Made by a program: the position numbers and the translations under genes. Shown piece by piece: positions 7,034-12,848 of a stretch of 21,065 bases of DNA. The DNA is taken from IMG/VR virus record IMGVR_UViG_3300022223_000172, positions 1-21,065 of that record, one strand, 5' to 3'. Numbering within the stretch: position 1 is the stretch's first letter; every line of letters starts with the position of its first letter. Below the pieces are notes generated by a model. The model had not been told where the DNA came from. It saw only the letters and a program-made list of their open reading frames with translations, and made no database searches. This DNA comes from a virus.

Positions 7034-7253
7034 GTTGTTGTTCCGTTCGTTCTCTTAGTGAAAGACAGTGCACGCAAATACCCACCTCAATGCGGTGGGC
7101 GGCAAGCGGCTCAAGGCAGTCGGGGCAGCAGGGCTCGCCATCGAGCATGTAGGGGGTATAGCGGCGTGCTGCCCGCTTCCTTACTTCTGCAATGGCGGCC
7201 TCACGCTCCTGTACCTCACGTCGTTGCGCCTGTTCGTATTGCCACTCGTCCAT
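7023..7253 (-). CDS. TraR/DksA-type C4 zinc-finger protein
   Basis: This 76-residue protein has an N-terminal charged helix (MDEWQYEQAQRREVQEREAAIAEVRKR) and a C4 zinc finger made of CPDC and CVHC separated by 15 residues. This is the short TraR-like form of DksA, lacking the long coiled-coil half. Such proteins bind the RNA polymerase secondary channel and alter promoter use without ppGpp, and many phages and plasmids carry them. Here it sits inside the late operon between the outer spanin and the gp25-like gene, as in several Mu-like phages. Family assignment is good; action on polymerase is inferred. Confidence 0.85.
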   Translation of the reverse strand: MDEWQYEQAQRREVQEREAAIAEVRKRAARRYTPYMLDGEPCCPDCLEPLAAHRIEVGICVHCLSLRERTEQQHGS

Positions 7254-7256
7254 GCG

Positions 7257-7553
7257 TCACTCCGGTGGGGTGAGTGCGTTGGGTGAGATGGCATCGGTAT
7301 GTGTTGCCTCAATAATGGCGACAAGCTCTTCAGCATAAACACGGCGTAGACGATCACGCTCTACCAGACGAAAGTAGGCATTGTCTGACAGGCAAATCAA
7401 TTCATTTGCTGACACAGCAGGAAGCAATGGTCTGACAGGTAGAGGTAGCGGCTGTGAGACATAGCGAACAGACGATGGACTACAGGCAGGCAGGACGATC
7501 ATCAGTGCCAGCATGGCGATAAGGAGGAGGAAAGACTGTATACCCTGATTCAT
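7257..7553 (-). CDS. Outer-membrane spanin-like lipoprotein (Rz1-like)
   Basis: The product from ATG 7553 begins with a hydrophobic signal (about 7-22) ending in the lipobox LPAC, which puts the lipidated cysteine at residue 24. A proline-rich segment (PLPLPVRPLLP) follows, as in Rz1 proteins, then a helix (FRLVERDRLRRVYAEELVAIIE). An in-frame GTG at 7562 gives three more residues and overlaps the i-spanin stop (GTGA); GGTGAG five bases before the ATG favours 7553. It would sit in the outer membrane and, with the inner spanin encoded just upstream, fuse the two membranes at the end of lysis. The role rests on the lipobox, proline content and gene order, not on close sequence match. Confidence 0.75.
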   Translation of the reverse strand: MNQGIQSFLLLIAMLALMIVLPACSPSSVRYVSQPLPLPVRPLLPAVSANELICLSDNAYFRLVERDRLRRVYAEELVAIIEATHTDAISPNALTPPE

Positions 7554-7558
7554 GAGTC

Positions 7559-7816
7559 TCACCCTGCGTTGTCCAGATGATCGCGCAGGCCGGCCTCGAC
7601 TTCACGCTTAAGAGTCTGCTGCTCACTGCGGTGGCGCTGCTGCACCTCTTCACGCGCCTGGTCAATGCGTTGTACGGCGACGGCAACGATGTTAGCCACC
7701 TCGGCACGTTGGCGTTGTTGCTTGGCCTCGGCCTGGTGGCGCTTGCTGCTGAGACGAAAGAAGACCGCCAGGGCGGCAGCAATGGCAGAGAAGAAGGCGA
7801 GGACTCTAGTCAGCAT
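7559..7816 (-). CDS. Inner-membrane spanin-like protein (Rz-like)
   Basis: The start is the ATG at 7816, with AAGGAG seven bases upstream; an in-frame ATG at 7897 lies inside the holin-like gene and lacks a site. The 85-residue product has an N-terminal membrane segment (LTRVLAFFSAIAAALAVFF) followed by a long, charged, glutamine-rich helix (about 23-80) predicted to form a periplasmic coiled coil. This is the layout of the inner spanin, which pairs with the lipoprotein encoded just downstream. It overlaps the holin-like gene by 11 bp and the lipoprotein frame by four bp if the GTG is used. It also resembles small Mu-phage proteins such as DUF2681. Confidence 0.72.
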   Translation of the reverse strand: MLTRVLAFFSAIAAALAVFFRLSSKRHQAEAKQQRQRAEVANIVAVAVQRIDQAREEVQQRHRSEQQTLKREVEAGLRDHLDNAG

Positions 7817-8033
7817 GGGGGTTCTCCTTTTCGGTCTTCTCACGCCCCCACCAAATTCCGAGCACAGCTCCGGCGGCGGCAGCAAACTCGGTACCACTCA
7901 TAGGTGGGACTTCGCCGAGGCCGGGAACGGCAAGGCTAGCCAGGGCGAACTTGATGAGCACCACCGCCAGCGAGACGGTAACAAAGGTGAGGGTGATGGA
8001 GGGCTTGCCGCGAGAGTCTTTGAGGCCATACAT
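7806..8033 (-). CDS. Putative holin
   Basis: This 75-residue protein opens MYGLKDSRGKPSITLTFVTVS and has two predicted membrane spans (about 14-33 and 48-62) separated by a short loop (GLGEVPPMSG). A charged C-terminus (GREKTEKENPHAD) follows. Small two-span proteins with this 'DSRGKPS...GREKTEK' pattern occur next to endolysin genes of Gram-negative phages and are usually called holins. It overlaps the endolysin stop by one base (TAATG) and the spanin start by 11. It would form lesions in the inner membrane to release the endolysin. The role is inferred from topology and place. Confidence 0.72.
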   Translation of the reverse strand: MYGLKDSRGKPSITLTFVTVSLAVVLIKFALASLAVPGLGEVPPMSGTEFAAAAGAVLGIWWGREKTEKENPHAD

Positions 8034-8539
8034 TACGCTGCACCTTTAATGGCTGTTTCAACGGAGATTAAACCGGTGACATAGACCGTCTTCAGACGAC
8101 CAAAGAGGCCAGAGAGCTTGGCGGCTGTGAGATTCATCTGGCGTGGCAGTTGGTTGTGCTGTGGCACGGAGACATGCACCCACTCACCAAACTCATGAAT
8201 AAGCTGGTCATAGCCCTTGCAGTTATCACGAATCCACCGGGCTACCTCTAGCGGTGTATGGCCCGGCACTACAAAGTCTGCCGCCTGGCAGGTGAGGTGC
8301 TGGCTGGTTTTAGAGCCCTTGATCAATTTGTTGAGTTTGGCCGGTCGGTAGCCGCTGGTAATAGAGACAGGGCCGAAGTGGTTACGCACAGGCTGCAGCA
8401 CATCGCGACAGAGGCGCTTGAGGTTGGCGTGAAACACGCCACCCTCGACAATGGTCATATCGATGCCGTGACGGGTGGCCGTCTGCGAGCGCTGGAACTC
8501 GTCGAGGTAGAAATTCTTGGAGAGCTGGATTCTTTTCAT
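8033..8539 (-). CDS. Endolysin, peptidase M15 family
   Basis: This 168-residue zinc peptidase cleaves peptidoglycan peptide stems for host lysis. It starts MKRIQLSKNFYLDEFQRS, typical of M15_3 endolysins. The metal-binding motif is H81-x6-D88 in TSQHLTCQAAD, with H122 in EWVHVS as third ligand, and SGYRPAKLNKLIKGS precedes it. No signal peptide is seen, so it depends on the holin. It takes the position of the lys gene at the head of the Mu late operon. The ATG has no Shine-Dalgarno site: a GC hairpin (GCGGGC/GCCCGC) and a possible -10 sit immediately upstream, so the message may be leaderless. Confidence 0.9.
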   Translation of the reverse strand: MKRIQLSKNFYLDEFQRSQTATRHGIDMTIVEGGVFHANLKRLCRDVLQPVRNHFGPVSITSGYRPAKLNKLIKGSKTSQHLTCQAADFVVPGHTPLEVARWIRDNCKGYDQLIHEFGEWVHVSVPQHNQLPRQMNLTAAKLSGLFGRLKTVYVTGLISVETAIKGAA

Positions 8540-8591
8540 GCGGGCTATAATGGCCCGCAGGTGTGGTATATATGGATTAAAGCGTTTTAAT
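8540..8591 (-). promoter_or_regulatory. Candidate Mor-dependent late promoter
   Basis: Reading on the minus strand, a perfect 16-bp dyad ATTAAAACGCTTTAAT (8591-8576, 6-bp arms, 4-bp spacer) is followed about 24 bp later by CATTAT (8552-8547), a plausible -10. If so, transcription would begin at 8540-8539, the A of the endolysin ATG, and the dyad centre would lie at about -44. Mu Mor binds a 16-bp dyad centred at -43.5 in a promoter lacking a -35 box, so the geometry matches. A second possible -10, TATATA (8572-8567), would give a leader containing the hairpin 8540-8558. Inference only. Confidence 0.5.
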
Positions 8592-8718
8592 GGAGGACGT
8601 GGTAAGTGGTATCATCAGGTATCCGGCCATTGCACTTGGTGCGGCGGCATTAGTGATTGCTATATATTTGTATCAGTTCAATGATGGCTTGTCGAATAAC
8701 CGGCAGATATCAAATTAG
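8590..8718 (+). CDS. Possible 42-residue single-span membrane protein
   Basis: This is a short plus-strand frame, ATG 8590 to TAG 8718. The product MEDVVSGIIRYPAIALGAAA continues as a hydrophobic helix (about residues 11-29), then a polar tail FNDGLSNNRQISN. The look is of a genuine small phage membrane protein. Against this, no ribosome-binding site precedes the ATG (GGAGG at 8592 falls inside the frame and only two bases before a GTG). The ATG also overlaps the candidate late-promoter dyad on the other strand. Its stop codon is the first three bases of the TAGGCCTA repeat that brackets the methyltransferase cassette. It may be a remnant of, or passenger with, that cassette. Confidence 0.35.
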   Translation: MEDVVSGIIRYPAIALGAAALVIAIYLYQFNDGLSNNRQISN

Positions 8719-8723
8719 GCCTA
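8716..8723. repeat. TAGGCCTA, left copy bracketing the cassette
   Basis: The palindrome TAGGCCTA occurs here and again at 11044-11051, one on each side of the plus-strand methyltransferase/nuclease pair. I saw no other copy in the window. The flanking bases differ (AAT-ACCCC on the left, GCC-GTAAG on the right). CCCC-N7-GGGG follows at 8724-8738 with TTTTT further on at 8747-8751, too loose to call a terminator. Confidence 0.6.
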
Positions 8724-8770
8724 CCCCCTTTAATGGGGAGAGTAAGTTTTTACACTGACCCCAAATATCG

Positions 8771-8850
8771 AAGTAGTGATATTCTAATATACTGTTAGTC
8801 CACGATGTGGATATGTCCAAAATACAATGGTCGATGTAAGGAACACCGGG
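8771..8850 (+). promoter_or_regulatory. Promoter/operator-like region of the methyltransferase cassette
   Basis: This AT-rich stretch holds a 12-bp dyad ATATT-CT-AATAT (8779-8790) overlapping a good -10 candidate TATACT (8788-8793), though without a convincing -35. A second dyad, TCCAC-GAT-GTGGA (8799-8811), would sit at the start point, followed by GGA-TATG-TCC (8809-8818). ACTGTTAGTC (8791-8800) resembles half of the C-box of restriction-modification controllers, but no controller gene is nearby. TAAGGA (8837-8842) is the ribosome-binding site for the ATG at 8851. Confidence 0.45.
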
Positions 8851-9951
8851 ATGGTTGCAGAGACACAGAACGCTAGTCTACACCGGGCGAAGGGTGCCAA
8901 GGAGGACGAGTTCTACACGCAACTCGAAGACGTGGAGCGTGAACTGAAGCACTACCGAAAGCATTTCAAGGGGAAGGTTGTCTACTGCAACTGTGACGAC
9001 CCAAGGGTTTCCGCCTTCTTCCACTACTTCTCATACAACTTCGAAAAGTTGGGTCTCAAAAAGCTGATAGCGACGTGCTACAAGAACCATGAACGCGACC
9101 TGTTCAGCACGCATGACAGCGAACGTGCGATCTTCCTTGAGTACGAGGGCGACAAGAATGGTGACCGTATCCCCGGCGATGATGAGATTGAGGTAAAACA
9201 CCTCGTCGGTGATGGTGACTTCCGGAGTGCAGAAGCGATTGAACTTTTGAAGCAGGCAGACATCGTTGTTACGAATCCTCCCTTCTCTCTCTTCCGAGAG
9301 TTTGTCGCGCAACTCAATATGTATAACAAAAAGTTCATCATATTGGCGAACCAAAACGCCATTACTTACAAGGAAATTTTTCCCCTCCTTCAAAAGGGGA
9401 AGATATGGGTGGGCGCAAACAGCGGAGACATGAGTTTTCGGGTTCCCGATCATTATACACCAAGAGCAACGCGGTTCTGGGTGGACGAAGATGGTCAAAA
9501 GTGGCGGAGCTTCGGGAACATGTGCTGGTTCACTAACCTGGACTACAAAAAGAGACACGAGGATCTTACCCTCTACAAGACCTACACCCCTGATGAATAC
9601 CCAAAGTATGACAACTTTGACGCGATAGAAGTTAGCAAAGTTGCAGATATCCCCATAGATTACGAGGGCGTAATGGGGGTCACAATTGGGTTTCTTACCA
9701 AGCACAATCCTGATCAGTTTGAGATCGTTGGTATTACCAAGACTTGGTATGGCGGCGCAACTAAGATATATCCACAGCAAACACAAGTAAGCACAAACGG
9801 CAAGACTAGTCAGGTTGGGAAGCTCAATGATGGTCCTGTTTTGAGGGTGGACTCACCACCGACGGAAAAAACTTACTACAAAGTAGACGGTGAGTGCTAT
9901 GTACAGATGTATGCTCGCGTATTGATTCGGAACAAGAAGGTTGAAGCCTGA
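8851..9951 (+). CDS. EcoRI-family adenine-specific DNA methyltransferase
   Basis: The 366-residue product is read from the ATG at 8851, which has TAAGGA eight bases upstream; the in-frame ATG at 8827 has none. It resembles the M.EcoRI family (N6-adenine methylation using S-adenosylmethionine). The N-terminal KEDEFYTQLEDVERELKHYR (FYTQ at 21-24) and VVYCNCDDPRVSAFFHYF (NCDDP 47-51) mark the cofactor region. The catalytic motif is TNPPF (141-145) in DIVVTNPPFSLFREF, followed by NQNAITYKEIFPLL and the recognition half. The stop overlaps the ATG of the nuclease gene by one base (TGATG). The gene is on the strand opposite the phage genes and looks more AT-rich (two 60-base lines counted at 48% and 38% GC). 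It could protect DNA against the partner nuclease or against host restriction. The recognition site cannot be read from sequence. Confidence 0.9.
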   Translation: MVAETQNASLHRAKGAKEDEFYTQLEDVERELKHYRKHFKGKVVYCNCDDPRVSAFFHYFSYNFEKLGLKKLIATCYKNHERDLFSTHDSERAIFLEYEGDKNGDRIPGDDEIEVKHLVGDGDFRSAEAIELLKQADIVVTNPPFSLFREFVAQLNMYNKKFIILANQNAITYKEIFPLLQKGKIWVGANSGDMSFRVPDHYTPRATRFWVDEDGQKWRSFGNMCWFTNLDYKKRHEDLTLYKTYTPDEYPKYDNFDAIEVSKVADIPIDYEGVMGVTIGFLTKHNPDQFEIVGITKTWYGGATKIYPQQTQVSTNGKTSQVGKLNDGPVLRVDSPPTEKTYYKVDGECYVQMYARVLIRNKKVEA

Positions 9952-11036
9952 TGGAAATCGAACTCAAGAAAATCCGCGTTGAGGAATTGGTAGAAGACTA
10001 CCAGGATGACGCCGAGGACGGTGTGCTCGGATACAGCGGCAAACTCGACATTCGTCCGCCCTACCAGCGCGAGTTCGTCTACGATGCCAAAGAGCGGAAC
10101 AAGGTCATTGACACGCTGACCCAAGACTTCCCACTGAACGTCATGTACTGGTCTGTGCGAGATGATGGAACCTACGAAGTAATCGACGGGCAGCAGCGAA
10201 CCATCTCCATCTGCCAGTACGTCGATGGCGAGTTTGCATGGAATGACCTCTACTTTCATAACCTTACCGACGACCAGCAGGAGCAAATCCTCAACTATGA
10301 ATTGATGGTCTACTTCTGCCAGGGCACGGACAGCGAGCGGTTGGCATGGTTCGAGACCATCAACATCGCCGGAAAGGTATTGACTAAACAGGAACTTCGC
10401 AACGCGACGTATGCGGGGCCGTGGCTGTCGGACGCCAAGAAGCATTTCAGTAAGACCGGTTGCCCCGCGTACCAGGTCGGTGGCGATCTCATGAAGGGAT
10501 CGCCCATTCGCCAAGAGTACCTCGAAACTGTCCTTGACTGGATCAGTGACGGAAACATTCGGGAGTACATGGGAAAACACCAGCACAACTCCAAGGCGAA
10601 CGAATTGTGGGTGTACTTCCAAAACGTGGTTGCGTGGGTGAGGGCAACCTTTCCGGTGGAGCGCAAGAAGGAAATGAAAGGGCAACCGTGGGGTGTGCTC
10701 TACAACGAGTACAAAGACGTGGCTCTCGATCCTGACGAACTTGAGGATCGCATCTCAGCGCTCATCCAAGACCCGGACGTAACGAACCATCGCGGCGTTT
10801 ACCTCTACGTACTGAACGGTAAGGAGAAGCATCTCAACATCCGCCAGTTCGATGAGAGGATGCGTCGTTCAGCGTTTGAGCGGCAGAAGGGCGTGTGTCC
10901 GGACTGCGGCAACACCTTCAAGATAGATGAGATGGAGGCAGACCATATCACGCCGTGGCACGAGGGCGGTAAGACTGAGGCGGACAACTGTCAGATGCTC
11001 TGCATCCAAGACAACCGAAAAAAGGGAGGGAAATGA
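9951..11036 (+). CDS. DUF262 protein with C-terminal HNH nuclease domain
   Basis: This 361-residue protein has an N-terminal DUF262 (ParB/GmrS-like) domain with PPYQREFVYD (36-45) and DGQQRTISI (79-87), the nucleotide-binding motif of the family. GTDSERLAWFETINIAGKVLTKQELRNA follows. The C-terminus carries an HNH module: CPDC (316-319), ADHITPWHEGG (D331/H332/H337), N346, CQMLC (347-351). The usual fourth zinc cysteine (C-x-x-C-N) reads CIQDN here, with an aspartate. DUF262 nucleases include the type IV enzyme GmrSD and SspE. This one lacks DUF1524 and is paired by a one-base overlap with a DNA methyltransferase, suggesting a restriction partner. Whether it cuts unmethylated or modified DNA is unknown. 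It ends 25 bp from the convergent mor gene with no clear terminator. Confidence 0.87.
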   Translation: MEIELKKIRVEELVEDYQDDAEDGVLGYSGKLDIRPPYQREFVYDAKERNKVIDTLTQDFPLNVMYWSVRDDGTYEVIDGQQRTISICQYVDGEFAWNDLYFHNLTDDQQEQILNYELMVYFCQGTDSERLAWFETINIAGKVLTKQELRNATYAGPWLSDAKKHFSKTGCPAYQVGGDLMKGSPIRQEYLETVLDWISDGNIREYMGKHQHNSKANELWVYFQNVVAWVRATFPVERKKEMKGQPWGVLYNEYKDVALDPDELEDRISALIQDPDVTNHRGVYLYVLNGKEKHLNIRQFDERMRRSAFERQKGVCPDCGNTFKIDEMEADHITPWHEGGKTEADNCQMLCIQDNRKKGGK

Positions 11037-11043
11037 TCCGGCC

Positions 11044-11051
11044 TAGGCCTA
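11044..11051. repeat. TAGGCCTA, right copy bracketing the cassette
   Basis: This is the second copy of the 8-bp palindrome at 8716-8723. Here it lies within a larger palindromic stretch (GGCCTAGGCC, 11040-11049) in the 25-bp gap between the converging nuclease and mor genes. TGATC (11034-11038) and GATCA (11060-11064), containing the two stop codons, form a weak outer pair. No T-run follows, so a terminator is not supported. Confidence 0.55.
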
Positions 11052-11061
11052 GTAAGGGTGA

Positions 11062-11472
11062 TCATTCAAACATATCCCCCTGCACCCTGGCCACATGCAT
11101 CCCTCTCTGCTCCCGTATGATGTTATAGACCTGCACCTCGGTTAAATCATACTTCTGTGCCAGGGCGGGCACGTTGCGACCGTTGAACTCCAGCCATATC
11201 TGGTTATCGCGCAGGGCAAGGCGCAGTTTCTCATCCTTGGGCAGGTAGGTGAGGCGCCCGCCGAAGTAGTGGGCAATGACGGTGATTACCTGTGTGGCCT
11301 CGGCGGATGCCTCCTCCGCACTCATCTTGCGGCGACGCTGGAAGTGTTCTGCCAGCACGTCGATCATGTCGGCCAGTAGCTTTGGCCAACGGTGCTTGCT
11401 CTGCTCGGCATCTTCCATGTGCTCCAGGAGCTGGTCGAGGCCTTCGGTGTCTTTGAACAGTTCGTTCTGCAT
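11062..11472 (-). CDS. mor: Mor-family late/middle transcription activator
   Basis: This 136-residue protein belongs to the Mor/C family of Mu. Such dimers bind a dyad just upstream of -35 and recruit RNA polymerase to promoters lacking a -35 box. The N-terminal dimerisation part holds HRWPKLLADMIDVLAEHFQR and AEEASAEATQVITVIAHYFGGRLTYLPKDEKL. The C-terminal helix-turn-helix is NVPALAQKYDLTEVQVYNIIREQR. The ATG at 11472 overlaps the GemA stop by one base; a TTG directly before it is less likely. It closes the early operon. The next minus-strand gene is the endolysin, 2.5 kb away across the plus-strand cassette, so Mor is the obvious activator of the late operon. No separate C gene is seen. 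Confidence 0.9.
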   Translation of the reverse strand: MQNELFKDTEGLDQLLEHMEDAEQSKHRWPKLLADMIDVLAEHFQRRRKMSAEEASAEATQVITVIAHYFGGRLTYLPKDEKLRLALRDNQIWLEFNGRNVPALAQKYDLTEVQVYNIIREQRGMHVARVQGDMFE

Positions 11473-12065
11473 CAACCTTCCCCAGTTCTGCCTACAAGCT
11501 CGTTGCTAATGGCACGCAACCAACTCCGGTTGCGCTCCCAGCCCCTCGGCAGCTTGGGGAACAGCTTTCGCAGGTAGGCCCTATCCTTCCCCAGGTGCTC
11601 CAGGTAAAGATCCACCCCGGCTAGTAGCCCGCGCTTTTCCCGCTCGACAGAGAGGGCGGCGATGATGGCCCGCCAGTGTTTGTCGCCCTTTACCCAGGCG
11701 AGCTTCTCCACTCCGGGGTCTTTCTCCAGCTCTGGATTGCCCCTACCGCCAGTGATGTTGCGGGCGATGGTGTCGGCATAGCTCCAGGGCAGGCCCATAT
11801 CGGCAAGCAGCGCCTCGACCTTGGTGATGTACTCCGGCAGGCGGTCGTAGTTGTGCGGTCGCGTGCCAGCTTTTTTCGGGCGCTCGAACGTAGCCCCGCA
11901 CTTGACCAGGTGTTTGATCACCGCGTGGCGCTGGTGTTCGTCGAGGTCTTTGGCGGAGCGCACGCGGGCCACTGTCCACAGCATGTCGCGGTAGGCATCG
12001 TCCCCCAGGGCGAGTTGTTTCTTGCCCAGGTGGATCTTGGCCAGTTCGGCGTTGCGAGTACTCAT
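11472..12065 (-). CDS. gemA: GemA-like regulatory protein (DUF1018, Mu gp16-like)
   Basis: This 197-residue protein opens MSTRNAELAKIHLGKKQLALGDDAYRDML, the signature of DUF1018/GemA. The central HAVIKHLVKCG and the C-terminal DKHWRAIIAALSVEREKRGLLAGVDLY complete the family pattern. In Mu, GemA affects host gene expression and DNA topology. It sits directly before mor in the early operon, as in many Mu-like phages, and overlaps both neighbours by a few bases. Length is usual. Confidence 0.85.
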   Translation of the reverse strand: MSTRNAELAKIHLGKKQLALGDDAYRDMLWTVARVRSAKDLDEHQRHAVIKHLVKCGATFERPKKAGTRPHNYDRLPEYITKVEALLADMGLPWSYADTIARNITGGRGNPELEKDPGVEKLAWVKGDKHWRAIIAALSVEREKRGLLAGVDLYLEHLGKDRAYLRKLFPKLPRGWERNRSWLRAISNELVGRTGEG

Positions 12066-12298
12066 GTGGCCGCGCGCCTTTTTGCAGGGCTAATAACAAA
12101 CTGCTGGCATGGCGCATTCGCATTGAGTTTTCTGGCGAAACCCTGTGCATACTTCTGCACCGATGCCCTAGTACCGGCACGGGTGCCGCGCATCACTTCA
12201 CCAGCAGGCCCCATCACCGTGTAGCGGTGATACGTTTTGCCATCCTCTTTCGTACACCTGCCCATGACGATGCTAAAGGGCTGCCTCTTTCGAGCCAT
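12062..12298 (-). CDS. Small basic protein, unknown
   Basis: The 78-residue product from the ATG at 12298 (AGGAG seven bases upstream) begins MARKRQPFSIVMGRCTKEDG. It is rich in arginine and lysine and has alternating strands (YHRYTVMGPAGEV) and a helix (ASVQKYAQGFARKLNA). An in-frame ATG at 12334 would lie further inside the upstream gene. It overlaps the preceding gene by 26 bp and GemA by four. A nucleic-acid-binding role would fit the charge, but no family is recognised. Confidence 0.65.
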   Translation of the reverse strand: MARKRQPFSIVMGRCTKEDGKTYHRYTVMGPAGEVMRGTRAGTRASVQKYAQGFARKLNANAPCQQFVISPAKRRAAT

Positions 12299-12770
12299 TG
12301 CTCTGCTCCTCCATTTTTTCCCGCTCGGCCGCATAGGTGTCGTAGTCGATCACCTCAATCGATTCGCACGTCTTCCTGATGTGACGGATAAACGGCAGTG
12401 GTCGATTCCAACTTGGATCTGGCCAGACGTAGTGGTCGTAGTAGCCGCGTTTTCTGCACTCTCTTTTTCCGAGTAACTTCTCCCATAGCTTCAACTCCTT
12501 TTGCCTCATCCTGGCGCGTTTGCGTGGCATCCAGAATCGGCGGGCCTCTTCTGACATCTCTCGTTTGTCGTCACCTGTGAGTGATGGCAACCACTCGCCC
12601 TTGAAGCGCCAGCCGTTGACACTGGTGATGATTTTCAGCCGATTCTTGTCTGTTCGTCTGAGGCTGGCTGTGACAAGGTAGCCATCACAGCGCAGGAAGA
12701 CGGTATCGAAGAGGCTGTCGAGTCGCTTGGCGATGTCGTCCCACTCTGCCTTGCTGGGTTGTTGCTTCAT
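12273..12770 (-). CDS. Hypothetical early phage protein
   Basis: This 165-residue protein opens MKQQPSKAEWDDIAKRLDSLFDTV. A strand-rich part (RCDGYLVTASLRRTDKNRLKIITSVNGWRF) precedes a strongly basic helix (MPRKRARMRQKELKLWEKLLGKRECRKRG region, about 80-110) and a tryptophan/proline segment (YVWPDPSWNRPLPFIRHI). An AGGA site is eight bases from the ATG. It is soluble and basic, and similar early genes of unknown role occur in Mu-like phages. I do not recognise a named family. Confidence 0.7.
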   Translation of the reverse strand: MKQQPSKAEWDDIAKRLDSLFDTVFLRCDGYLVTASLRRTDKNRLKIITSVNGWRFKGEWLPSLTGDDKREMSEEARRFWMPRKRARMRQKELKLWEKLLGKRECRKRGYYDHYVWPDPSWNRPLPFIRHIRKTCESIEVIDYDTYAAEREKMEEQSNGSKEAAL

Positions 12771-12818
12771 CGGGCTGTCCTCTTATTGGTGGACCACGTA
12801 ATCTCAGTACCAGGTAAG

Positions 12819-12834
12819 GGGTGGCGTCCCACCC
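12819..12834. other. GC hairpin in an early-operon gap
   Basis: GGGTGG-CGTC-CCACCC is a perfect 6-bp stem with a 4-base loop in the 78-bp gap between two early genes, otherwise an operon with overlaps or gaps of a few bases. No T-run follows on either strand. It may be an RNA-processing or stability element or an attenuator. Confidence 0.35.
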
Positions 12835-12848
12835 GCTCAGGCCGACGT

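Noticed and set aside
8724-8751. Terminator after the small plus-strand frame (CCCC-N7-GGGG, then TTTTT)
   Set aside because: The stem is only four pairs and the T-run is eight bases away.
8791-8818. True C-box pair of a restriction-modification controller
   Set aside because: Only one half (ACT-N3-AGTC) is convincing and no controller gene is present.
9897-10685. Minus-strand frame across the nuclease gene
   Set aside because: Antisense to the DUF262-HNH gene, no ribosome-binding site and no recognisable domain.
11034-11064. Bidirectional terminator between the nuclease and mor genes
   Set aside because: Only weak inverted sequence and no T-run on either strand.
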